Part shown: positions 41,981 through 52,530 of the stretch, piece by piece
Layout of the letters: each line of letters opens with the position of its first letter
How positions within the stretch are numbered: the stretch's first letter is position 1
Assembly: GCF_033807715.1 (NCBI RefSeq)
Contig: NC_084591.1
Location: 50,444,615 to 50,508,614 of the forward strand
Direction of reading: 5' to 3'
Source: Cololabis saira
Lineage: Eukaryota; Chordata; Actinopteri; Beloniformes; Belonidae
Length of the DNA: 64,000 bases
Made by a program: the position numbers and the translations under genes
The notes under the pieces: model-generated
What the model was told of the DNA's origin: nothing
The model's input: only the letters and a program-made list of their open reading frames with translations
Database searches by the model: none

Positions 41981-43073
41981 CAGAGGTGGAAAAAGTACAA
42001 AAATATTGTACTTAAGTAAAAGTACAAATTTTCTGCTTGAAAATTACTTAAGTAAAAGTAAAAAGTACCCATTAAGAAAATTACTTAAGTAAAAGTATAA
42101 AAGTACCTCAACTTAAATATAATAAAGTACAAAAAGTACATGGGTTAAAATGTACTTAAGTACAAAAGTAAAAAGTACAAAGTACAAAGTACAAAGTACA
42201 AAATTGAAAGTACAAAATTATTTTCAAAAGGATTGCAAAGAAATGAAGAATCCAAGAATTTGCTTACAACTCTAAATAATGGTGATATTATTCTGACCCC
42301 TTTAGTGTTTGTTTCCATTACCCCATTTTAATTTGTCCCTTTGCTCATCACTGCTGCTGTACCCCAGTGGCCCCGCTGACAGGTCCACCCCCAGCCTGTA
42401 GTATGCAGTGACAACATTAAGCAACCCCAGCTGATAAAGGATGAGACTTTTGAACTTTTAAATGCCAAAACCACCTTAGAAGGGGTGGAATCAAAGAATG
42501 GTGCGCATGGACACGCGTCGGCTGCCGCTCAAGGCTGATTTATGGTTCCGCGTTACACCAACGTACCCTACGGCGAGGCTCTGCGTCGATTTAACGCGGA
42601 ACCATAATTCAGGCTTCAGTCCTCCTCGGTACTCGACGCGACGGCGGTTCCTCCGGCCTTCCGTTCCGCCTCTGCGGCGCAACTCTCCCGGGAGCTGCGG
42701 CTCCTTCTCTGTATATTCACGCGCCCCCCTTCCTTCCCGTCCGCCTCATGGTTCCGCGTTAAATCGACGCATACCTTACGCCGTTGGCTACGGCGTACAG
42801 TGTGCGTCGCCGCGTACCCTACGCTGTAGCTCTGCGCCGGTGTAACGCGGAACCATAAATCAGCCCCCGCTGTGCTGTTCTTTAATTTGTAGCGAGTAAC
42901 GACGTGTCCAATTTTAAATGTAGCGGATTAAAAGTACGATTATTTCCTTGAAAATGTAACGAAGTAAAAGTAAAAGTACAGAAAAATGAAAGTATCAATA
43001 AAAGTACAAATTCTCAAAAATCTTACTTAAGTAAAATAACGAAGTACTTGTAGTTCGTTACTTTACACCACTG
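41981..43073 (-). mobile_element. hAT non-autonomous element, copy 2
   Basis: Same element as 30454-31541 in reverse: begins CAGAGGTGGAAAAAG and ends TTTACACCACTG. A perfect 8-bp duplication ACAGTAAC is at 41973-41980 and 43074-43081. The two copies have almost the same length (1,093 and 1,088 bp) and the same internal GC-rich fold-back units. Confidence 0.85.
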
Positions 43074-43081
43074 ACAGTAAC

Positions 43082-43807
43082 ACACATCTTGTCATTTTGC
43101 ATGTCTTAGCTTTCATTTAAGACCAAGATTATGCATACAAGCCTTTTGTTTGTGAAGATGTACAGCATTTATTTTGAGTGAGTCACATCAGACGTGAAGC
43201 AGAAAAAAAAATAGGTCAGTCTTTTATCATTCACAGCACAACAGCAACATCTGCTAGAGTAGTAGAAGTGATGGGTTCAGCCTACAAAAAGCACTCTGTT
43301 TTAGTTTATGGACCTGACACAACAGTCCTGGGATAGATGCTGAAATAAAGCAGCAGCCCCTTTTATCTTTACAGCTTTTGTTTTGTTACTTGTAGAAAAT
43401 TGGGACTACAACTTCACAACCTGGCACTAAGCGAGGCCTCAGTGCAGCTTGAATACTGGCTGGCTGATTTAAAATGTACAAGTGGGGGAAAGTTGGACAT
43501 GTTTTCACACTTTTCATTCTTTTTTATATTAACTGAGCACAATACATTACAGTGTCCCAGAGAAAATAGAAGAACAAAAGTCTTGGGAAGATTAAACATT
43601 TTCATTGCATCCTTAAATCTCATTTGAGCGTAGAGCTCCAGACGGGTAGACGATGTGAACGCTTGTGATGAACTGCTGCTTAAGATTCAGATCATTTTGG
43701 AGATAACTCAAAGTGCATGGACCTGCATATTTAAACCTCCTTTTAAACAATTAATTACAGCTTAGGGTTAAGCTTAGGGTCAGGTAGAAAAGAAAACATC
43801 TCCTATA
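43082..43807. other. No recognisable gene
   Basis: Unassigned, with no ORF that resembles a protein. Confidence 0.35.
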
Positions 43808-43995
43808 GAATCAGAATCAGAAAAGGGTTTATTGCCAAGTTTGTTAAAAACACACAAGGAATTTGTTGTGGTGATTGGTTCAATACAATACACATATAAA
43901 AGCAAATATATAAGAGATAAAATGTATAAACAGAAATGTACAATATGATGTTTTTAAAGTGCCGGATATCTGTCTGTACAAAAGTGACTTAGGAA
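43808..43995 (-). repeat. Rex1-type 3' end fragment
   Basis: AGAATCAGAATCAGAAA, then GGGTTTATTGCCAAGTTTG and AAGTGCCGGATAT match the 3' UTR of the Rex1 fragment at 20213. Only approximately 190 bp remain. Confidence 0.7.
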
Positions 43996-44095
43996 GCTCT
44001 TCTCTGGTGAAAGAGTTACGGGTGCCATAGCAGAAAACTGAATTATTCAACAAAACGAGACAAAGTAACACGCACCAAATCACCGTGGCTGCCAT
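43996..44095 (-). CDS. Short ORF with signal-peptide-like start, unknown
   Basis: ATG at 44095 (minus) gives MAATVIWCVLLCLVLLNNSV followed by FCYGTRNSFTREELPKSLL, then the frame passes into the Rex1 3' end at 43995. A hydrophobic stretch of about 15 residues follows the start, like a secretion signal. It could be the 5' end of a LINE ORF or of an unknown gene; no function can be given. Confidence 0.25.
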
Positions 44096-44239
44096 TCTTT
44101 GCGGCGCCACAACACAAGACGAGGGGGATAAAATAATAATTTCCTGGAATACATATCTAGAAGAAAAATGAAAGCAGAGCCAGAATGGTTTCACAAGCAC
44201 CAAGTGCATTTACACCCACACAGCACAGGTCCTCGGCAC

Positions 44240-45220
44240 TCTCCGCACTCTCCTCTTGTATCCCTCCCCGGCGGCCGCAGGCAGCCCCCGACCCTGCCTT
44301 CCTTCACACCAGCCCCCGACCCTGCCTCCTCCCACACCAGCCCCCGACCCTGCCTCCCCTTCCGCAGCCCTCTCCCAGCTTCACGGCTGACCAGGTGAGG
44401 GGAGAACTGAGGAAGCTTCTGCCCCAAAAGGCAGCAGGACCTGACAAGGGGTGTCCCCGGCTCCTCAAGACCTGCGCTGCTGAACTCAGGCAGCCGCTAC
44501 AAAGAGTCTTCAACCTGAGCCTGCAACTCAGCAGACTGCCCACCCTCTGGAAGACTTCACGCATCGTTCCGGTTCCAAAGAAGAACTGTCCCAGCGAGGT
44601 GAATGACTTCTGACCGGTGGCACTCGGTCCCACCTGATGAAGACTGTAGCGGCTCTTCCTCAGCCTCCTCAGGCCTCAGGTACGACACGCTGAGGACCCA
44701 GGTAGGGGTGGAGGACGCCATCCTCTACCTCCTACGAGCCCATTCTCATCTGGACAAGGGGTGCACTGTCAGGATTCTGTTCCTGGACTTTTCAAGTGCC
44801 TTTAACACGATCCAACCCCTTGCACTCCAGGAGAAACTCACCAGGATGAGAGTGGACCCTGCCTGGTTGCTTGGATATCCAGCTGCCTCACCAACAGACC
44901 AGGTATGTCAGGCTGAAGGACATCCCGTCTGACACTGTGGTCAGCAGCACTGGAGCTCCACAGGGCACCGTGCTGTCCCCCATCCACTTCACTCTGTACA
45001 CCGCCGACTTCTGCTACAACTCTGCAACGTGACACATCCAGAAGTTTGCAGATGACACGGCCATCATGGGCTGTATCAGATACGACGAAGAGGAGTACAG
45101 GAGCCTGGTGAGGAACTTTGTTGCCTGGTGCCACACAAACAACCTGCAGCTCAACACCTCAAAGACTAAGGAACTGATCATCAACCTCGGGAGGGACAGA
45201 CCCAGACCACTCAAATGTTC
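44240..45220 (+). pseudogene. Rex1-type LINE reverse transcriptase, frameshifted
   Basis: Plus strand: proline-rich lead (about 44260-44380, three near-repeats of a PAPDPA text), then FTADQVRGELRKLLPQKAAG, then LPTLWKTSRIVPVPKK near 44535-44585, VGVEDAILYLL near 44705, ILFLDFSSAFNTIQP (motif A) near 44775-44815, GAPQGTVLSP near 44953-44982 (motif B), FADDTAIMG near 45048 (motif C) and LQLNTSKTKELI near 45140-45185. At least three frame changes and an in-frame stop. It ends near 45220 at LTR-like DNA. Confidence 0.8.
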
Positions 45221-45224
45221 AACT

Positions 45225-45540
45225 TCCATTACCTGTGTTTAAGTTCTGATTTGACCTTCCTGTTTCCATCTGGCCTGATCGTCTGCACCTGTGTCTCATT
45301 ATCCCTTGTGTATATCTGGTCTTGCCTTTCCTCTGCTCCCTGCTGGTCCGTACTGTTTGCTCCCTCCAGGTTCTCCTCGTCAGGTTTTCCTAGTTTTCTT
45401 ATTCATGTTTATGTTCCGTTTTTTTGATCCTGCTCAGCAGCGTTTTTGGTTAAGTTTTTGTGAATAAATCTCAGTTTTTTGGAACTCCTGCCTCCTGCTC
45501 TCCTGCATCTAGGTCCCACCAAAACCTTTCCTGACAGATA
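45225..45540 (+). repeat. Possible LTR remnant
   Basis: Pyrimidine-rich DNA with GTGAATAAATCTC (polyadenylation signal) and CTCCTGCATCTAGGTCC before CCTGACAG at about 45538, in the style of fish LTR ends. The start and a duplication are not clear. It directly precedes the integrase fragment, but a gag or protease is missing between them. Confidence 0.35.
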
Positions 45541-45546
45541 CACCCA

Positions 45547-46227
45547 GTGGAAGAGATGGGAAGTGCTGCACATGGATACTTCCTTGAGCAGGGTTTGTTG
45601 GTGAGGAAGTGGTTGCCTCAAAGGGACAAGTTTATGAGTGATGCCAGTTTTCAGGTTAGGGTTCCATCTAAACTTAGGCTGGGAATTTTGAATGCTGCTC
45701 ATGACATGGTGGCTGGACATTTTGGGGTTAAAAAGACATATGATAAAGTCTTTCAATATGTTTACTGGCCTCGATTAAAAAACTATATGTCAGCATATAT
45801 TAAATACTGTCACATTTGTCAACTTACAGGAAAACCAAACCAGTCAATTAAACCGGCTCCTTTGCAGCCCATACCAGTGGCGAAGCGACCTTTTGAGCAT
45901 TTGCAGATTGACTGTGTTGGACCACTGCCTAAGTCAAAGTTGGGTAGTGTGTATCTTTTTACTGTGATGTGTCAGATGACTAGGTATCTGGCTGCCTACC
46001 CTTTGCGCAACATAACCACCAAATCAGTGGTGAAAGCTTTAACACAGTTCTGTTCTGTTTTTGGCATTCCCAAGCTTGTGCAGAGTGATCAGGGCACTAT
46101 TTTTACCCAATCTCTGTTTGCTGGTGTCTTAAGACAGCTGCGAATTAAACATGTTCAGTCAACTGCTTATCATCCAGGTGGCTATTGAATGGTTCCATCA
46201 AACTCCGAAGTCCCTTTTGCGCTCTTA
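45547..46227 (+). pseudogene. Gypsy-type integrase, first part (Gmr1-like element)
   Basis: 213 open codons: zinc-binding H52, H58, C88, C91 (AHDMVAGHFG, CHICQ), then the core with D122 (IDCVGPLP) and D181 (SDQGTIFTQ). A small frameshift near 46185 puts the segment with the catalytic glutamate in another frame up to 46227, where a Harbinger-like element begins. The downstream part resumes at 47409. RT and RNase H of the same type follow further downstream on the same strand, the order known from Gmr1-like elements of fish and opposite to ordinary Gypsy. Confidence 0.8.
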
Positions 46228-47405
46228 GGGCCCGATTTACTAAAGGTTTGCGTGTGTAAAAACGTGTGCAAACTTGACAGCACCCGCAAACCAAAGTGCC
46301 AGCTGATCTACTAACAGCGTGCAAAGAGGACTGCGTCTCTCAAATGCGCAAAATAGCACACGCAATCCATTTAGTACTTTTGCCCTGATGAATAATCAAT
46401 ATGGGACGTACCCACCAGAAATCGCTAAATACTGGGAGGGGAACATGCAAATATCTCCATTTACCACGTGCAATGAGATTTACCAAGCCTGAAAGTTTTT
46501 GCGTGGATTGTGATTGCGTCTGTATTTAATACGTTCGAAAGGAAGGTGCTAATCTCCACATGCAAAAGGAGAAATATTTTATTTGAATGTTAAATCGAGT
46601 ATTATTCAGCAAAAGATTGCCACAGGAGGCACATTCATTTTTTTATTTGTGATAATAAATAAATCACGTGTTTTCATGGAGAAAAAAGTGTTTCTCATTG
46701 TGCGCCTATACTTGTTCTGCAGTCAGACCCCGGTGTTGTGCCGTATGCACCCCTGCCGTGAAAAGCACCCCCTCGTCTGACAAAAATGATATTCTCATTC
46801 CGTGTTCTGTTCATGTTCTGTTGTCCATGTTCTGTTTAGCGTCCAGTTTTGTGTTAATGATTCATGTTTAAATGCGCTCATGGATTCGGGTAAAAAAAAA
46901 AATCGGGTGAATGGTTATTGATGTCATTAATTAATAGCCTGCTTACTGTGTTGTCTTCCATAATATTTGTAAATATATATAATATAAACTTCTAAGTATG
47001 TGTTTGTGTGAGTGTGTATATATAAATATATTGAAGTGTCAGTGTGTTGTTTTTTTTCTTGGTCTACTTATCATTGAATATACAAGGGGGTGCTTTTCAC
47101 GGCAGGGGTGCTGAATACAACAATTTGCCTCTTCCACTAATATCTCTATAACTCCAACTCGTCAAATTTCATTTTGCGCTTGCAACTATATCCTGCTTTC
47201 CATCCACTCTCCATGGCGCAAAGTTTGCGCCACAAACCGTAAGACGCGCAACACCTCATTTAAATACTGAGGTTTGCACCTGTTATCAATTGCGCACGCA
47301 ATCTTAGTTGATCACCCGCAAAACACACAACAACAGCACGCGCAAACTTTTTCAGTGCACACGCAATTTAGTACTCTTTATTTAGGATCTTAGTAAATCG
47401 GGCCC
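46228..47405. mobile_element. Harbinger-like element in the integrase gene
   Basis: Perfect terminal repeats GGGCCCGATTTACTAA (46228-46243) and its complement ending at 47405. The 3-bp duplication TTA (46225-46227, 47406-47408) fits PIF/Harbinger elements. The subterminal parts share TTTGCGTGTG-type words. 1,178 bp without a transposase, therefore non-autonomous. No internal ORF is recognisable. Confidence 0.8.
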
Positions 47406-47408
47406 TTA

Positions 47409-47545
47409 TTGTACTGAGTTGGGGTGACTGGGAAGAGGGGTTGCCCTGGTTAATGCTAGCTGCTCGTGAAGCAACACAGGAAAGCAAGGGTTTTAGCCCG
47501 AACCATCTGGTGTTTTGTCATCCAGTTCGGGGGCCATTAGCTCAA
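47409..47545 (+). pseudogene. Gypsy-type integrase, continuation
   Basis: WEEGLPWLMLAAREATQES and GFSPNHLVFCHPVRGPLA are the segments that follow the catalytic glutamate in fish Gypsy-type integrases. It is the direct continuation of 45547-46227 across the Harbinger-like element, with one more frame change near 47425. Cut at about 47545 by an L2 copy. Confidence 0.75.
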
Positions 47546-47943
47546 TTCGATTCCATTCAATTTTATTTATATAGCGTCTAATACAACAAAAGTTGTCTCT
47601 AGACGCTTTCCAGAGACCCATACCCAGAACATGACCCACGAGCAGTTATTACATAAACAATGGCAGGTAAAAACTCCCCTAGTGGGAGAAAAACCTTAAA
47701 CCAAACAGTGGCAAGGAAAAACTCCCCTTTAGGAGGGAAGAAACCTTGAGCAGGACCTGGATCATAAGGGAGGACACTCCTGCCGAAGGCCAGACTGGTG
47801 GGTCAGGGACGGCAACAGCACAGCAGGCAGGTGGAAGCAGCAACGGGATGACCGGAGGTGGGGACCGCAGGCAGGTGGAAGCAGCAACGGAATGACCAGG
47901 GGTGGGGACCGCAGGCCAGCATGCAGCTCCCGAAGCTCCGGCC
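47546..47943 (-). mobile_element. L2 3' UTR, short truncated copy
   Basis: Starts at the TTGAAT-type end and includes the TTTATATAGCGTCTAATACA, CTAGACGCTTTCCAGAGA and GCAGGTGGAAGCAGCAACGG text of the main L2. About 400 bp; it interrupts the Gypsy-type element. Confidence 0.8.
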
Positions 47944-47949
47944 CAATCA

Positions 47950-48415
47950 AGCTGTTTACATAGCTGTTTTACAGGAGGACTGGAAAAAGGCTCCTCCTCC
48001 AGTGAAAGGTACAGTCTATGTCCAGGGGTTCAAGTGACGGCTGCAGAGGATAGGAAGGCAGAATTTTCTTTTCTCATTTTGTCGTTTTCTTCCTTATTCT
48101 CAGACACTTCTTCCCATACTCATCTCATAGAGCATGACCTTGAGGTCGGAGATGCTGTTCAAGTTTGCCAATGGTTTTATAGCATTTCTCTGGAGAAGCA
48201 AGCTCAAGTAGAGTCCGAGGTGAAATGTTAGAGAACAAGATTGTCGAAACTTCTTGTTCCAGCTGGGCGTCCCCATCTGTGTTGGTTAGTAAGCCAGATC
48301 ACACCCTCAGACCAAGCACAGATTTTCGTAAAGTCAATATCCTCACAAAACCTGATTCTTTTCCACTTCTGAGAATTGTGTAGATCAAGTTGGCACTGCA
48401 AAGTTTGAAAGCAAG
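47950..48415 (+). pseudogene. Gypsy-type linker and RT start (Gmr1-like element)
   Basis: Plus strand, several frames: THLIEHDLEVGDA near 48120-48155, LEKQAQVESEVK near 48194-48228, then in another frame SSWASPSVLVSKPDHTLRPS and TDFRKVNILTKPDSF near 48255-48360 (RT start), then ENCVDQVGTAKF near 48372-48405. This is the segment between integrase and RT plus the RT fingers. It is cut at about 48415. Confidence 0.7.
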
Positions 48416-49335
48416 TTTTTTGCTGCACGGGACTGTTTTCTTCATCCCACTCCCGCCCGCATCCGCAAAACTGTGAGAATTCATGCCGCACAATGATAGA
48501 GATGCATTGATTTAGTGTCTTCTCCCATCCCGCAAAAGAAATGTCCTGGACAAATCTATCTGAGTTAACATGATCATTGTGGAGCTTGATGGATGGATGA
48601 TGTAGAGATTGAACTAGTAAACGAACATACATTTCTGGGAATTACCATAGACAGTAGACTGAGCTGGAAACTACACATCAATAACACAAAAACAAAAATC
48701 TCTAAATCAATTGCTATATTATACAAAATGAAACACATACTGAACAGCAATACACTCTACATACTGTACTGCTCCCTCATACTTCCATACTTAACTTATT
48801 GTGTGGAATTATGGGGGAACACCTACAAAACAAACATCAAACCACTATACATGCTGCAAAAGAAAGCAATACGAATTATAAACCATGCAGACTACCTGGC
48901 TCCAACCAACCCACTCTTTATTAAAACAAACACCCTAAATTGGAGGACCTAGTTGACGTTAATACAGTTTTAATCATGTACAAGGCACACAATAATACAC
49001 TCCCACCCTGCATGCAGGAGCTGTTTGAAGTTAGGGAGTTTAACAAATGAATCACTTGAGAATGCTGTTGACTGACTGCTGGTTCCAATCCCCCGTCTCT
49101 CATCCAAGATGCTCCACAGACACTAAACGCAGTTTCTCCAAACATCTTACTTGCCTTGCTTTGTCTTTGTTGTGTAAAAACCTTGTTTGAGCTTATTTTC
49201 CACGTCATTGATTTCCATCTTGTCGCTAGACTACATCCCGATCCCGCAGTGTTTTTTTTAGCAGCAAAGTTCAAACTGCCCGCTCCCGCCAGATTAGTGT
49301 TGGGACCTGGCGGGACCCAATGAATCCCAATGCAA
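48416..49335. repeat. Unclassified insertion in the RT, with GC-rich ends
   Basis: Lies between two adjacent parts of the Gypsy-type RT. The left side has CCCACTCCCGCCCGCATCCG and the right side CCCGATCCCGCAGTG and GCCCGCTCCCGCC, but no clear inverted pair. It contains the LINE fragment at 48590-49060. Confidence 0.45.
48590..49060 (+). pseudogene. LINE ORF2 C-terminal fragment
   Basis: Plus strand: NEHTFLGITIDSRLSW, then CSLILPYLTYCVELWG and LQKKAIRIINHADYL, then in another frame LEDLVDVNTVLIMYKAHNN. This is the region after the RT of I/Nimb- or L2-like LINEs, the same family as the minus-strand piece at 10891-11311. No 3' UTR follows. Confidence 0.6.
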
Positions 49336-49339
49336 TCCC

Positions 49340-49880
49340 AATGCAGCCCTCTACCAGGGAAATTGCTGCATTCATAACCCCATCTGGCCTTTACTCATGC
49401 ACTGTAATGCTGTTTGGGTTGTGAAATGCACCAGCTACGTTTCAACGCCTTCATCGCAATGAATCAGGTTGTGCCAGGGTTAAAGGGATGTGCGGTGTAT
49501 TTGGGCGATGTTATTTACAGTGAGATTTGGGATGAACATGTACAGAGGATCAAAGCTCTGTTTGAGTGTCTGGTTTGGGCAAATCTCACAGTAAATTTGG
49601 TCCCCACAGTGTCAAAGAGCTTTTTAGGAGGTGAAAAGACTGCTCACCTCTAGACCTGTCCTGGCAGCCCCTCGTCTTGGAGATCCATTCAGTTTTCAGG
49701 TGGATGGTAGTAATGTGGGAGTCGGGGCAGTACTGTTGCAAACAGGAAGTGACGTTGTTGAGCATCCTGTCAGTTTTTTCTACAGGAAATTCAACTCATA
49801 TCAGTTGAACTACTCCATTGTGGAGAAAGAGGCCTTGGCTCTGATTTAGGCCTTGAGCCACTTTGAGGTCTACAGTATGT
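49340..49880 (+). pseudogene. Gypsy-type RT palm and RNase H start (Gmr1-like element)
   Basis: Reads in turn: a REIAAFITPSGLYS-like start near 49360, then GLKGCAVYLGDVIY near 49470-49515, in which the usual YLDD is YLGD (a catalytic aspartate lost), EHVQRIKALFECLVWANLTV, then in another frame VKRLLTSRPVLAAPRLGDPF and FQVDGSNVGVGAVLLQ (RNase H start), FYRKFNSYQLNYSIVEKEAL, and ALSHFEVY near 49855. Large parts between RT and RNase H are deleted. It is cut near 49880 by an L2 copy. Confidence 0.75.
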
Positions 49881-49883
49881 GGG

Positions 49884-50345
49884 TGGGCAGGCCAGCACGC
49901 AGCTCCCGAAGCTCCGGCCTGCAAACATGCACAGAAATTACAGAAGCGATGGACAAAAATGATAGCTATGAGATACTTATAATAAATAAAAATGGAGAAG
50001 AAGAAGAGAGGAAGGGAAGAGGAGAAGAGAAGAAGGGTGAGAGGCACCGCCCAGCGGATCATGTCGGTGCCCCCCTGCAGCAGAGGCCTATAGCAGCATA
50101 TCTACCACCAAGCTATATTTGAGACTAACTATTATAGTCTTGTTCTATAGCGGCAACTATGACTACTGACTCTAACACACTAGAGTTTACACTACCTAGA
50201 GATTTACCAACACCAGCTAGAGGTTTACTAAACACTAACTATAGGCTTTACTAAACAGAAAGGTTTTAAGTTTAGTTTTAAAGGTGGAGGTGGTGTCAGC
50301 CTCCTTAACCCAGATAGGAAGTTGGTTCCATAGTAACGGTGCCTG
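49884..50345 (-). mobile_element. L2 3' UTR, internal copy
   Basis: Matches the main L2 from GGCCAGCACGCAGCTCCCG to GGTGGTGTCAGCCTCCTTA; minus strand. It ends at a (TA)n run (50346-50368). Confidence 0.75.
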
Positions 50346-50367
50346 ATATATATATATATATATATAT

Positions 50368-50535
50368 ACTGATCACAACTCTTTAACATTCTTGAACTCT
50401 TTGCAGAATCCGAATCAGCGCCTGATGCAGTGGTGTCTGTTTCTTCAACCATACAACCTAGACGTCCGCCATATAAAAGGTTGTGACAACGTTATGGCTG
50501 ATGCTCTATCCCGGGCACTGCCTCTGAATGTTTAA
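50368..50535 (+). pseudogene. Gypsy-type RNase H end (Gmr1-like element)
   Basis: TDHNSLTFLNSLQNPNQ, QPYNLDVRHIKGCDNVMADA and LSRALPLNV then a stop. The DHN and ADALSR motifs end the RNase H. A stop follows directly, with no integrase after it, as expected when integrase lies upstream in the element. Confidence 0.8.
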
Positions 50536-50835
50536 GTGTTAGCTGTGCATTTGTTGTTGGCTGTTGCTCTCCTTCTTGGAGGAGCAATGCCTGCTATATC
50601 GCTGAATTTGTTTGTTTGACTTTGCCTTACTTTACTTTATTCCACACCACACATGCAACTCATTACGCTACTGATGCCTCCCACTTACATGTGTTACTAT
50701 GATTTGTAGTAGTTAGTTTATTTAAATCATTTATTTAACTTTGAACTGTGTGTGTCCTCTCCTTTGTTGCAAACCCTGAGCCTGGGTTGTAACAATGTAT
50801 ATTAACAAATTAAATAAAGTTGATGAGGGGGAAAA
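50536..50835 (+). other. Possible 3' end of the Gmr1-like element
   Basis: Non-coding text after the RNase H stop, with TTAAATAAAGTTG (AATAAA) and a purine run GAGGGGGAAAAGAAA near 50826. It may hold remnants of a 3' LTR; no terminal pair is visible. Confidence 0.3.
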
Positions 50836-52347
50836 GAAACATTAAATATCTGGGGGTCAGAGTGTCTTAAAAAAAATGCAAAACCTATTTATCTGACAAG
50901 CAACCAATAACACAAATCCTCATGGTCATCATCATCTTACAAATGCAAACACTTCTTTAAAAATGCAGCTGTGGCACAAAAAAACAACTTCCCAATTGAT
51001 GTGAAAGCATCAGAGTTCCATTTGTTGAATGTGAAAACACAAAATGTGCAACAGGATGTTATTAAAACAATCTTTCATGATACCATGATGTGCGTACAAA
51101 TGTTTATGAAGGCCTCCATTTCAGTGACACAGACTGGCTTCTCTTCATCAAAAGATTTCTGTCCTTAAAAATCCACCTGCACTTCTTCAGATAGTCAAAT
51201 ATGTGATAACTTGCCTCAAAATGGCACGTGCTGACATAAATACCACGCTGAGGTTCATTAGAGGACTGCGGCTGGAACATGAAGAAGAGACTTTATAGTT
51301 TGTACAAAAATTACATTTTTAACACATCTTTTATTATGTCAATTTTAAAATCCACTTCTTTTAAAGACAATTATACAAAAATGTTACCCATCTCACAACA
51401 GAGTGCCTTTGACATGTGAGAAGGAAACTGACCAAGTGACAGTTTTCAGTTTTCCTTCAGTTCTGCTTCTTTTTTCTTTTTTTTTCAGCAAAATTTCCAG
51501 AACTCGAAGTCTTGCATTTAATATTGAAAACCAAAGACACTAAAATAAAACTTTTGTTTGCTCAAACAGAATACCAGCATTGCTCTTTTACCTGAAAACA
51601 CTAAAACCGCCAAACAAGCAATTAAATGACTATAATTAGAAAACAATATTGGAAAAGAGCAAAGACGTGCCCATAATCTTGGTCTTGTGCCGCTTTTAGG
51701 AGCCGCAACGGTAAGAAAAGACCAGTTGAGCCAAATCAATGACCCTTTAGCCACATTATACAAACAAAACACAGACATGCTCAGGGTCAGAGATTGTAAT
51801 GAGTACTTTCATCACAATGAAGTTGTGCAATTTAGGTGCTGCAACTAAAACAGAGACCAAAGTAAAACAATTGCTTTCACCATCCATCACTGGAGAAGTA
51901 CAGAGCACAACACTTTTTCCATGTACACGCCTCAGTGAAGCGTAAGTGCTTTGAGCATCTGGAAAAGGGCTTCTATAGATGTGGCAGAGGAATGTGGAGT
52001 GATAAATGGACATCTATTATCACAGTCATGACCTCTGCACATCATGCACCCACATGCCGACCAGTGCTGTCACAACAAGCTTTATAACTGCTTCCCAGTA
52101 TTTTGCTGATAAAGAGCAGAGACACCGTTAGTGAAGTCTGGGTTCAACTGTACCCAGATAACAATGTTGCAAATAAATGTAAATATGAACTAGAACATTT
52201 CAAGAAATTTTGATATGGGCATGCCCATTCGTCCCTTCTTGGTGCTTTGGTTTAGGGCTGTAGTGGTTGTGTTCTGGGTGGTTCTATGTCAGTTTGAGGT
52301 GTTTATGGTTGTATTGCATTCATTCCTGTGCTCCCCGCAGGGGGTGT
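50836..52347. other. No recognisable gene
   Basis: AT-rich DNA without repeats shared in the window. Open frames of 65-86 codons on either strand lack similarity to anything I know and lack coding-like composition. It is the longest stretch not explained by transposons besides 60164-61555, so a 3' UTR or regulatory DNA of a gene outside the window cannot be excluded. Confidence 0.35.
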
Positions 52348-52530
52348 GGTTTAGGGTTGTTAATAAACCACACCCTCTGCTTCGGGTTGTGTGGTTTAGG
52401 GTGATTTATAATGGCCAAGAAGTAGTTTAGGGTTGTTAATAAACCAAAGCCCCTGCTTCGGGGTTGTTTGGTTTAGGGTGATTAATAATGGCCAAGAAGT
52501 AGTTAAGGGTTGTCAATAAACCGTTACAGG
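52348..52530. repeat. 76-bp tandem repeat, about 2.3 units
   Basis: TTAGGGTTGT recurs at 52351 and 52427, and a variant at 52503, each followed by AATAAACC, CTGCTTCGGG and AATGGCCAAGAAGTAG. Confidence 0.75.

Noticed and set aside
48416..49335. hAT-like ends for the GC-rich insertion in the RT
   Set aside because: The CCCGC-rich words on both sides do not align as an inverted pair and no 8-bp duplication was found.
50971..52013. Possible host exons in the unassigned stretch
   Set aside because: Open frames are short, with no splice-site pairs, conserved motifs or coding-like composition.
52348..52530. Interstitial telomere repeat (TTAGGG words)
   Set aside because: TTAGGG occurs once or twice per 76-bp unit and never in tandem, so it is not telomeric.
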